Shown here: in pieces, positions 45,682 to 56,152 of the stretch
Position numbering within the stretch: position 1 is the stretch's first letter
Layout of the letters: each line of letters starts with the position of its first letter
NCBI RefSeq assembly: GCF_003590095.1
Contig: NC_039492.1
Coordinates: 10,230,001 to 10,294,000 of the forward strand
Length of the DNA stretch: 64,000 nucleotides
Reading direction: 5' to 3'
From: Trichoplusia ni
Taxonomy: Eukaryota; Arthropoda; Insecta; Lepidoptera; Noctuidae
Position numbers and translations under genes: made by a program
The notes under the pieces: generated by a model
Databases searched by the model: none
What the model was told of the DNA's origin: nothing
The model's input: the letters and a program-made list of their open reading frames with translations, nothing else

Positions 45682-45937
45682 ACTAGCTGCTGCCCGCGAC
45701 TTCGTCCCCGTGGGTAGAAGATATAAGTTATGATTTATACTTGCCCTGTTTTTTTCACATTTTCCATTCTATCTTCGCTCCCATGAGTCGCAACGTGATG
45801 GTTTATAGCCTAAAGCCTTCCTCGATGAATGGTCAATTCAACACAAAAAGATTTTTTCAATTTGGACTAGTAGTTCCTGAGATTAGCGCGTTCAAACAAA
45901 CAAACAAACTCTTCAGCTTTATATATTAGTATAGATT
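45682..45937 (+). mobile_element. SINE / non-LTR-tail repeat, copy 1
   Basis: Begins ACTAGCTGCTGCCCGCGACT and ends CTTTATATATTAGTATAGAT. It contains the blocks CTTCGTCCCCGTGGG, TAGCCTAAAGCCTTCCTCGA and GAGATTAGCGCGTTCAAACA followed by repeated CAAA. This is a very common arthropod interspersed repeat; the ATTAGTATAGAT end is typical of its 3' tail. It has no intact coding sequence, and the 62-codon open frame inside (45741-45929) is incidental. A second copy lies 3.7 kb downstream in the same orientation. No clear target-site duplication is visible. Autonomous partner and exact family are not determined. Confidence 0.85.
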
Positions 45938-48900
45938 ACACGGTGCTAGTACACATGTTAAAGTTAGAATTAGCACTTTATTTGAACTGGCAAAAATAAA
46001 ACATGTTCCTTTGCTACGAATACTGTTCTTGCTACGAAACTTTATAAAGGCTACGACTACGTGCCGTTCGAATTTTTTCGTTTAAATTAATAATATGTTA
46101 TGAATGGGCATGATTATTTTAAGTGTGACACTAAAGCTGGTTACAGAATAGCGGCGCCACTTCGCGGGTGCGAGCGCCGCCTCCCCGCGGACCGGACTGC
46201 CCACCACCGGGTAAAATATGCCCCATAATTATATTTTCTACCTAATGTTTGTATAGTTATGAGTTTTATTACAGCTCGGTGTAGAATCAATGTAATACTA
46301 TTATGTGGACAAAATCACTCCCGACAACTTTAGTTCTTTTTTGTTTAGAATAAGTATTTTGAAAGCTTTAGCGACTGCTTTACTATCACTGACTACCGCT
46401 ATAGGGCAGATTAATTGAAAAATGTGTCATTCTCTGTATGAAAAAAAAACTGTCAAATAATTTAACGGGAGCTTATACGGCGGTGGCGAATAGAATAAAG
46501 AAAACTTATACTTCACTTAAAATAACAGCAGGGTTTATTAGATACCAAGATATTCTTCTAGTTCTAGAAGTGCATGAAAGTTATTAAATTATCATTTCTT
46601 ATTGGAGTTATCCTTAATAATATTTAAAGTTCGTAATTCATCACATTGAATTTATCCGATTATTAAACGATCGTTCAGCAGACAAGGTTTTAATTACATG
46701 AGGTCCACACAGATACGTCCGGAGGGTTCATACCAATCTCAATCCATTGTTTGATGCGCAAACAAACTGAATATCTTGCCCCTCAGGTGAAACTAATAAC
46801 TTGTACCTCCCCTGCCCCCCCCTCCCTCCGGCCCGCGCTCAGCAAACATGTTACATGATCATATTTTGTGTGTTCATAGAGGAGTGACTTTACTGCATCC
46901 ATGATTAAGGATCGGCTTTGCCTTTGTTTGGCTTTCATACAAGCGGAGAGACGTGTAGACTAGAGAGCTATGTAGATCAACGTACCTGGGATACTGGATG
47001 AAAACGTGACAATTTGTGAAAATTTAATAAAACATTGTAATGATTGAACGATCAACGTCATTATTTTTCCATACCCCGAAAAAAAAATCGAATCAATGGG
47101 AATAACTGCAAGATCAACACACAATGTTACAATGGTACCTTATAATAATATTCTGTTAAAATATTCAGCTAGTTAATAACAATAAAATGTAATAGGTTTA
47201 CCGAGGCAGCTCCGTGTGCCGCAGAATAAAAGATGTCGCGAGGGGCTCGCAGTTATTACGCGGGTAAGTAACGACACGTGTGCTCGTGTCCTTATGAATT
47301 GTTTGGTTACACTGTTTATACTGCGACCTATATTGTAAGGTAGGACAAGAATATCGTGATATTTTCCCTTGCATTGGGAATCTTGAAAACATTTTCTTTG
47401 AGACTGGAAGAAAACTTTTTCTGAGAAAACTTGACCAGAGTGATTCATTTTCGGTTCTTAAAAATCTTTTATATACTTGGAAACGCGTCATTCAGTTATT
47501 TAAAGATGTCTGACGGTTCAGTCTTACATATTCGAGTATGTTTTACTTGGTATCTTTACTTTTGTTTATTGCGAAATACATGAAAACGTCTTGGACATCT
47601 CTTTCAGGAAATCATATTATCTTACTTCAGAACCACCTTGAAAGTTGAATGGCACGGTGTTTAGCAGAAGATACCTATTCCAAGCAAAAGCTATACGCAC
47701 TCGTAGTTTAGACTCAGCGCTGCAGTTTGAACCTGCATTTCGTGAACAAGAGCACACAAGCTTATAGCTGCCGGCGCCAGCTGAGAATATTTGAACGCGG
47801 TATTAATTTAGAGGGCGAGGTATTGTCTGCCGCACAATGTTACCAGCCTTACTTTATTAATTCATTGAATCTCGATCTACGGGTATATAGGCATCGATTT
47901 TCTTAATTAATCTAGAGGTGAGCTTCTCTTTGTTAGCGAAACATCGCAGGGATTTAATTGAAACTACTCAGTTTATCTATGCTTTGAGCTATGATTTTGT
48001 TAATCGTAAAAAACGTATTTGTTCCTTGCATTTTCCTTCACTTCTGTTTAATTTTCTTGTCTTAGAAGTTTTTTCGGTCTTTTAATTTAAACCTATTTAT
48101 GTAAAGAAATAAAAATCAGGACGACATAGGTCATTTCCCAGCTGGGCGAAGGCAATTTGCCACATACAGAAATCTTAAGGATTGAGCAATGCACTGAATT
48201 AGGTACCTACTACGATAGAATACCAATTTTCAACAAAAATATTTTTTAATTTATCATAGTGCACAAGATGCGAGCATGTATAAGACATGAAAATTGCGAT
48301 GAATGTACGTCATGCCATCAATATCGCAATAACGAAGGAATTTTCGAATAAGGTATGCAGTTGAATGCTCTATAATAATATGAAAATTCTTGAACTAGTA
48401 AGTATGTACAGGGACAGGGTACGTGCTGTATCAAATATACATAGTCTATTATGAAAACTAGCTATTGGCCACGACTCCATATTTTTAAACCGATTACACG
48501 TTATTTTAAACCGGTTATACGTAAACACAAGCGCTCATTACAGTAAGTTATCCTTGAAATATAAACATAAACGTAATGAATAAAAATATTATTTTGATAC
48601 ATTTCATTGCTTAAGAAGTAGCGTGATATAAGACAAAGCTTTTTACGTACGCTCAAAAAATTGTCGCAGCACGGTCTTTAACGTATAAAGCTTCCCCTGA
48701 AATAATTAAATCCAACAAAACGACATCCATGGTATCCCTGTTTTTAAAAATCCAAGCACATTATTGAAGCTACTGATTTTATGATATGCATTGAAAACTT
48801 GCATGCATTGTACTTATAAACGAATTCTTATTACTTAAGTTAAATTAATGATAGTTTGAAGCGAGAATTTTGAGAAGAGCGATGTTACTTAAAGTTATAT

Positions 48901-49408
48901 GATAGTTTAGAATCAATTTTCATCAATAAAGTATAGACGAGAGCAGTAGCTACTTGTATCTCTGCATACTTACACGAACTGCTAACATAACCCGGCACCC
49001 CCAAAATTAAGGGAACATATTACGCTGAAAACAATCGAGTGTCGATAGCAAGTTATGACAACAGGCTCCACGTTAATTACTTAAGCGTAACCCTACAATG
49101 TTTGCACGGGGCCTGCCAGACCCGCCGATTAATAAATTCGAGTCTGTTTGACTTGTACAGGGTCAACGGATTATGTTTGTGGATTATGGTTTGTGAACGG
49201 TAATTAAAGGGTTTTAGACAGGGTATGTTGTACCCCGAGGATTGCTACGAATATAACAAACTACTTGCTGTGTGATAAGAGTATGCATACTTCATCGTTA
49301 AAGAAATTGTCTCAAAGCATTTCAAAGACAGAAATTGAAAACAGCAATTTAAAATAAAATCATATCAAAAATCAAAGCTAACAATCTTTTTTGTTTGTTT
49401 TAGGTAGG
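45938..49408. other. Non-coding DNA between the two repeat copies
   Basis: AT-rich sequence with a strong GC islet at 46150-46210 and a C-rich tract at 46809-46834. Open frames at 47173-47491 (- strand) overlap one another and lack domains. No gene is recognised. Confidence 0.6.
46809..46834 (-). repeat. C-rich tract, G-quadruplex motif on - strand
   Basis: Runs of 4, 8, 3 and 3 C (46809-46812, 46815-46822, 46824-46826, 46832-46834) with loops of 2, 1 and 5 bases give a canonical quadruplex-forming pattern on the - strand. It lies in a short GC-rich patch and could influence transcription or replication locally. Confidence 0.7.
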
Positions 49409-49680
49409 ACTAGCTGTTGCCCGCGACTTCGTCCCCGTGGGGGAAGATATAAGTTATGATTTATACCTGCCCTGTTTTTTTTCACATTTTCCCATTGTAT
49501 CTTTGCTCCTATTAGTCGCAGCGATGGTTTTTAGTGATGGTTTATTAGCCTAAAGCCTTCCTCGATGAATGGTCTATTCAACCCAAAAAGAATTTTTCAA
49601 TTTGGACCAGTAGTTCCTGAGATTAGCGCGTTCAAACAAACAAACAAAAAATCTCTACAGCTTTATATATTAGTATAGAT
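49409..49680 (+). mobile_element. SINE / non-LTR-tail repeat, copy 2
   Basis: Same family as the copy at 45682, with the same start (ACTAGCTGTTGCCCGCGACT), middle and end (CTTTATATATTAGTATAGAT). It is 16 bp longer, mainly because GATGGTTTTTAGT is duplicated: GATGGTTT occurs at 49523-49530 and 49536-49543, where copy 1 has a single GATGGTTTATAGCC. The two copies share many diagnostic differences, such as the CCCCGTGGG block, so they probably belong to one subfamily. No flanking duplication is clear. Confidence 0.85.
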
Positions 49681-51437
49681 TTATTCCTCAGGTGTACCAC
49701 TGTTTTAACAAGAGACAAAAATATATACCTATGCGCATATTCCTCTACTAAAAAGGACAAACTCCTTTTGCTGGATAAATTGTAAGTTCCAATTTACAAA
49801 ACATTTGTCAAATTTTGTTCTTAATGTGTTGATGTAAAAACGCTTTTTATCAAACAAGTTACCGACTTATTTTGCGCCTGACTTTGATCTCCAAGACTGC
49901 TCCTAAATTATGAATTGAGCTGACTAGACGGAGCAACGACATAGATCACTATCTTTACTCTCTCTGTCTAAAAAATAACAGACAAAAGTATAGATACCTC
50001 TTGTAAAACATTGCTTAACAAAAAACATCTCTTCAATTTATACACGAGCGCTCTGTCATAAACCCTGACGTGTATAAATAAATTTGAATGATTTCGTGAA
50101 TAAATTACCCCATTTTAAATACCAGGTGAACACAAATTTACCCCGTACGTACAGTTACAAAAACAAGCAGAAAACCAGTACGCATTACAAAAAAAACATG
50201 TACTTTTCATTTTAGTCCTATACTAATATAGAATTTCATAAGTCAAATTTACCCCCGTGTTATTAAAGAGAGATTCGCTCATCGCACATTGTAGGGTTGA
50301 ACACCTGGCGAGCGTATTGTTCGGTAACGAGTATTGAGTTACGGGGGATGGGATCAATACCCTGTGGACATTAATAACTTATTACGGCATTGTGAAGGTT
50401 AAATAAACCTAGTGCAGACTGAAGGTAATTGGAGTTACGTTACTAGTGTGGTCTTATTAATTTTATTTGAAAAGTCTATGTAGTTGTTTGTGACTAAAAT
50501 TACGGCAGGTCCACGCTTGACTTGAAACAAACAATTAAGTATATAATTTGCTATGGAAGTCTAAAAATGGACAGTCCATCGCAACTACAAGATGAAATAA
50601 GGAACAATATATGAAAATCTTTTCTGAAAATTTTAACGTATTACTGTTCAAGTTCAATTAAAAATTCATAAAAATACTATCAAAAATGTTTTCAGTTGGC
50701 GTGTATATAAGTATAATGAGTTGAACAGTACATTTTATCATACTTAGTAACGATTCGTGTGTGATTACCGTCTGAGACCCTCATTGGGTCCAATTGAGCG
50801 GCCGCGGCCGGGCCGATGCGGGCTCAGATCGCCCGATAACGCGATGAGAGCTTTTAATTGCTTTGCGAAATATTGTTTCATGTTTTATATTGGTTGCGGT
50901 TTATGACTTTGACCATGGCTGATGGCGGCTGAGGGCATTCGCAGTTGATTGCTCCGTTGATTGTTTTTTTAAGCTGTTAGAGTTTGCGAATGCTGCTTTC
51001 TTTATATTATATGGAAAGGGTATATAAAAAGGTAATTTTAACTAGAAAAAGTTCTAATTCCTGTTTTGTCTAATCGTCTGTTGATTTTGAAGCATGTTAA
51101 TTTAATATGTTGTTGGACTGCCATTACACCTGTCTTTAGCAGAGATTTTAATGTTGCTTTTTGATTCATTAATGCGGAACCTTTTGTCTATTAGTAATTA
51201 TTTGATATATACATGTATTGTAACGGAGACAGGTGCTTAGTTGGCCACTTAGAGTTTTCCAATAGAGCTCCAAACTAAGCTTTCTAAATAAGAATGATTA
51301 CATGTTTCCCATGCTCTTCTCATGTCTTACAATAATAAGCAGAATTGAGTCAATAACTATAAATAAAGTTATTAGTTGTACACACAGACACACAGACATG
51401 TGACAGTCAATTGGGCGACATTTAAGGTGATCGCCCG

Positions 51438-51518
51438 CCAGGTGGCCGCTGACTCAACCAGCAATTTAGTTAATAGGATTCACGGTGAGCACACTGGACG
51501 ACATGGAGCTGACTCAGC
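51438..51518. promoter_or_regulatory. CCAGGTGG core and two AP-1/Maf-type sites
   Basis: Within 81 bp lie CCAGGTGG (51438-51445, in CCCGCCAGGTGGCCGC), GCTGACTCA (51448-51456) and the palindrome GCTGACTCAGC (51508-51518). The last is the core of a Maf recognition element, also used by Cnc/Nrf-Maf dimers. The first resembles CTCF or Snail-type sites. The grouping is notable in otherwise plain sequence. Binding is inferred from the words alone. Confidence 0.3.
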
Positions 51519-53848
51519 ACCTACTAAATATTATATCTCATACCTATTGTATGTTCTATGAAAAGTGCAATAACACGTGAAAAATCGTTCAGTTATTACG
51601 AAAGCAAAATACGTTCAATAGGTTTGTAGTAAAATGTGGGAACATGAACCTTATTTTAAGTTTTCTTGTGGATTTTGCTATTACCGCCATACTAGTAATA
51701 AAATAAATTAGTTATTCAACTGTCTAAGCTAGAACATATAGAAAAACTACCGTCGGCCTCCTATTTCCAATCCTAAGGTATAGAAGTTCTGGGGTTCGAA
51801 AGGTACCTTTATTTTCCATGGTAACTGTTCCTCTCCTTACCATGTCGTGTTCGGGCTGACCCACATGTGGGCCAATTGAGAGAGTTTAGGTGCTGTCAGG
51901 TACGGGTGTAGGGTGCCATTGAACAAGAATACTCGTCATTTAGACGTTATTACGTTAAGTACCCGGCTAGTGACCACGGAGAATTCATTGTTTCTGGTTG
52001 TTCCGAGATGTAGCTATGTTTTATTTTGCCTAAACTTGATTTTAGCTGGTACATTGTATAAAAAAAAAAACATTTAAAAATAGTCCAATACAAGTTATAA
52101 ACAAGTAAATTACTAAAATTAACGTATCCTCCCCTCTATTTTTTGAATTAATCCTTATAGACACCCACCTCTCTGGTTCCCTACATCTAAATGAATTTCG
52201 AGTTTCCAATAGTGCCGAGGCCGCCAGGTAAGTACATGATCCCACTACAGGCTGACTGCAGTGAGCCAACAGGACGCCGACCTCAGGGCATCGCACTTTG
52301 CTCGCGAGATTGGAAAATTGATTCTTTTAATATACAGTAAGTGTTACACAAGTGTTTATTGTTTCAAGAGGTTCACACCGGAGCCGTCGTATAGCTGAAT
52401 GTACTATACTACGTGTGATTCTTTAGAATATTATAATAATGTTTTAAGTCTTTAGTATATATAGCTATGACCTAAGTGGGTACCAATATCTTATGCCTAA
52501 TATGTCTAAAAAGTTTTGGATTATTCTAAACACGTTGACAGTCTTTGACTCATTATTGTTCTGACAAACAGTAGCAAATTGGATTGTTTGAGAGTTTCAT
52601 CAGCAGTCGCTCCTTATAAAATTCGTGCAGTATTCAGCTGACTATCGATGCCACTGAATCGACATAAAAAGATCAAAAGAAATCTAAAAAGTCCCCGTTT
52701 ACCAAAACTGTTAAACAATTAAAACATCTCTTTGCATAAATGTCAATGTAAACATTTAGCACGTAACCTTTGCACAGTCTCCTGCCATTAACACCAATTA
52801 GCACCGCATCAAAATCCATTCTTCCACACGTTTTACAAACGAGCAGCCGCCGCCGCAACCCAAACTAAACTAGTTATCCCGACATCCCTTTGTGACATAA
52901 AATGTAGTGAGAAATTAAATAAAGCCTTACTTTGCAAAGGTGTCGCCCGCAGGACGCAGGCACGGTCCGTCTAATAGAGTGCCCGCATACAGAACCCTCC
53001 GAGATAGTTTTAAGCGTTTTTAGTACACATCAAAAGGTAACAATTGAACCCTTATAGCGTGTGAGTCGAGGTGTTTTTTTTTAGACGGGTAGGGTTTCGT
53101 GCGAGGTTACATCAAGCTTACGTTGGAGTCTCAAGTTTCCAACTACATGTATTGTAATGCAATGTACATTCATTAAGGTTTTTTTTGTCAATGAGGTGAG
53201 TGTCAGTCAATTATTAGGAACATGGAGTTTGCTCGTTATCTTAGAATCTGGTCGTAAATATGGCTTGATTGATTCTTTCAATTTCAGAGTTCAAAAATTA
53301 TGTTCCTTTTTGTTTAAAAAGAAACATTCAAAAACCAGTCCGAATGGACTCAAATGCTCGAATCAAGGTAGAAGCTTATAAAGGCAAAAGGAGATTTTTT
53401 TACTTAAATTCACATCAATTATTATTAAGTATCGCGTCATTACATACATGTATTATAAATCCATAACATCCAAAGCACACCCCACTCTATACCTCCTTCA
53501 ACAGAATATCCTCTCAAAGTTTACGATGGCCGACCTCCCGAAACTCATCATTCATTGTCAGAGACATAGGCCAAACCATATCCCTTTATTAAAAAGGTAT
53601 TCGAAGGTACGAGGGGACCTTTTTGTTCTCAATTGGTGTAGGTAATGTTAATAGGTTCAAATTAATAATTTCCTTGCCCGCATGGCCGTGCGATTGTGGC
53701 CACGATACCCACCCTTTGTTTCCTAATTGAATGTTATTTCGGACTGCAGGAATTCTTCGTTATTTTGTGAGCAGATTGTGTAGGCATTGTAGGCATTGAG
53801 GATATTGTGCTGAATAATGATGTGTATGGTACTTATTGTACTGAAGAT

Positions 53849-53881
53849 ACTGTCTTTAGGGCTGTTTAAAAAGCTTTTATA
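53849..53881 (-). promoter_or_regulatory. Candidate core promoter on - strand (TATA + Inr)
   Basis: On the - strand TATAAAAG starts at 53881 and ACAGT, an arthropod initiator form, spans 53853-53849. Taking the A at 53851 as +1 puts the TATA box at -30, the usual position. There is no DPE match at +28. A second CAGT lies 9 bases further on. The downstream - strand sequence has no recognised gene. Such a pair can arise by chance a few times per hundred kilobases. Confidence 0.22.
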
Positions 53882-54073
53882 AGAAACCTGTCTAAAATAT
53901 TACTATGTATGTGTGTTTCTTGTTTATGCGAAGTTTTTCTAACATAATTTGCACAGCCACTGACAAAAATGAAAGTAGAAATGTATCTTGGTATGTCATT
54001 GGAAGCACTATTTTAATGTCTGTTCTCTTAATTATTCAGTAACATTTCTTATTTCCCATCAGTGGGCAAGGGA

Positions 54074-54089
54074 ATCTGTTGCAACAGAT
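54074..54089. repeat. 16-bp perfect palindrome ATCTGTTGCAACAGAT
   Basis: A perfect palindrome with no spacer, flanked by GGA and ATTCC. It contains CTGTTG/CAACAG half-sites. It could bind a dimeric factor or form a cruciform; no adjacent gene helps to decide. Confidence 0.5.
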
Positions 54090-54618
54090 ATTCCGCTTAA
54101 TGTATAGCAGTTGCCTTAGATATTACGTCAGGTAGATGGTCGGCATCAATCTTGTTACCCTCCGGAGCTCGAGGTAACAGATGGCAGTTGTTCTGCGTGG
54201 ACAAGTACCGCTGTACTTCGCCGAACTATCCATTATTAGAGAATCTTGAGCTCTCGCGAGTCACTTTGTATGATATATCATATGTGTGAAGAAGAAGTAT
54301 TAGTAAGGTGAGTAAAACGATGGTCCTGGATTTTTGTATAAGCGAGAATTCAAGGTATGAGAATTGATGTCGATCGAAAAATGATCAGCAATTTCTTACC
54401 TGAGCCAGATATTTTAAATATACTTTGTCAACAATGTTTGTTGGCAATAAAGAATATAAAGCTGCAAACTTATCCGAAACTATTCAAAACAAAAATTAAC
54501 GGAAAAAATCAGTGCCACTTACGGAGCAATTTCCATGGGATTAGCGAGTAGGGTGACCAGGCTGAGCGGTGCTGGGGTCCAGACAATAGACTCTCACGAC
54601 AGGCGCGTGCCGTGCTGC

Positions 54619-54638
54619 GGGGCGGGGGGGGGTCGGGG
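54619..54638 (+). repeat. G-rich tract, G-quadruplex motif on + strand
   Basis: G runs of 4, 9 and 4 separated by C and TC give a strong quadruplex-forming pattern. The tract lies about 0.5 kb before the assembly gap in a GC-rich patch; such sequence often coincides with poor assembly. Confidence 0.7.
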
Positions 54639-55152
54639 TAATGCAATATTTGTTCGGTGACACACGGGTGACACGCGCACAATCTATTGTGCACCTATAG
54701 CCAGAGGTAATGCACTGATGTTCCTTTTTTACAACCCCTGCTTGATATTTTTATTTTTTTACAACTGGTTATTGTTATTTGAAAATTTAATCAGTTATTT
54801 CTTTTTAAGGTTAAGCATTTTTTTGCGGCATCTGAATATATTCATATGAAATCCCTTAAACGTAAGCAAGAGTTATAAGTTCCTGCTAAAAGAGAGTAAA
54901 AAATGAATTAGCCAACCAACATAAAAACATGTATTATAAATTATATCGTCTTATTAGTTTTCGATTTAAACAAATCAATTTGATTGGAAATATTCTAAGA
55001 CTAAACGCTGCGAAGGTTCCAAACCCCTGTCCCACACGTTAATCCGTGCACATGGGGTGCAACGATAAAAAGATAATGCGGGCCGAGTCGCGTGCGCATC
55101 AAAAAACTGGCTTTAATGACGCACCTATAGAGGCCGGGCTTATCGCGCCTGC

Positions 55153-56152
55153 NNNNNNNNNNNNNNNNNNNNNNNNNNNNNNNNNNNNNNNNNNNNNNNN
55201 NNNNNNNNNNNNNNNNNNNNNNNNNNNNNNNNNNNNNNNNNNNNNNNNNNNNNNNNNNNNNNNNNNNNNNNNNNNNNNNNNNNNNNNNNNNNNNNNNNNN
55301 NNNNNNNNNNNNNNNNNNNNNNNNNNNNNNNNNNNNNNNNNNNNNNNNNNNNNNNNNNNNNNNNNNNNNNNNNNNNNNNNNNNNNNNNNNNNNNNNNNNN
55401 NNNNNNNNNNNNNNNNNNNNNNNNNNNNNNNNNNNNNNNNNNNNNNNNNNNNNNNNNNNNNNNNNNNNNNNNNNNNNNNNNNNNNNNNNNNNNNNNNNNN
55501 NNNNNNNNNNNNNNNNNNNNNNNNNNNNNNNNNNNNNNNNNNNNNNNNNNNNNNNNNNNNNNNNNNNNNNNNNNNNNNNNNNNNNNNNNNNNNNNNNNNN
55601 NNNNNNNNNNNNNNNNNNNNNNNNNNNNNNNNNNNNNNNNNNNNNNNNNNNNNNNNNNNNNNNNNNNNNNNNNNNNNNNNNNNNNNNNNNNNNNNNNNNN
55701 NNNNNNNNNNNNNNNNNNNNNNNNNNNNNNNNNNNNNNNNNNNNNNNNNNNNNNNNNNNNNNNNNNNNNNNNNNNNNNNNNNNNNNNNNNNNNNNNNNNN
55801 NNNNNNNNNNNNNNNNNNNNNNNNNNNNNNNNNNNNNNNNNNNNNNNNNNNNNNNNNNNNNNNNNNNNNNNNNNNNNNNNNNNNNNNNNNNNNNNNNNNN
55901 NNNNNNNNNNNNNNNNNNNNNNNNNNNNNNNNNNNNNNNNNNNNNNNNNNNNNNNNNNNNNNNNNNNNNNNNNNNNNNNNNNNNNNNNNNNNNNNNNNNN
56001 NNNNNNNNNNNNNNNNNNNNNNNNNNNNNNNNNNNNNNNNNNNNNNNNNNNNNNNNNNNNNNNNNNNNNNNNNNNNNNNNNNNNNNNNNNNNNNNNNNNN
56101 NNNNNNNNNNNNNNNNNNNNNNNNNNNNNNNNNNNNNNNNNNNNNNNNNNNN
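55153..56152. other. Assembly gap, 1000 N
   Basis: Exactly 1000 undetermined bases. The round length suggests a fixed-size scaffold gap, so the true distance is unknown. The two long frames that run across it (55046-56170 and 55099-56232) are artefacts of reading N. Left flank ends GCGCCTGC; right flank begins AGTTTCGTTATAAC. Confidence 0.98.

Larger units (their letters stand above)
49681..55152. other. Non-coding DNA up to the assembly gap
   Basis: AT-rich sequence with GC islets near 50800-50830, 52210-52300, 54550-54645 and 55060-55152. A Maf/AP-1-like pair, a candidate - strand promoter, a palindrome and a G-rich tract are listed separately. A 10-bp tandem (TGTAGGCATT) occurs at 53779-53798. 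No gene is recognised; open frames of 60-85 codons have no domains. Confidence 0.6.

Noticed and set aside
7877..54563. 16-mer AGTAGGGTGACCAGGC present at 7877 and 54547
   Set aside because: A single exact 16-mer match is near the chance expectation for 64 kb, and the flanks do not extend it.
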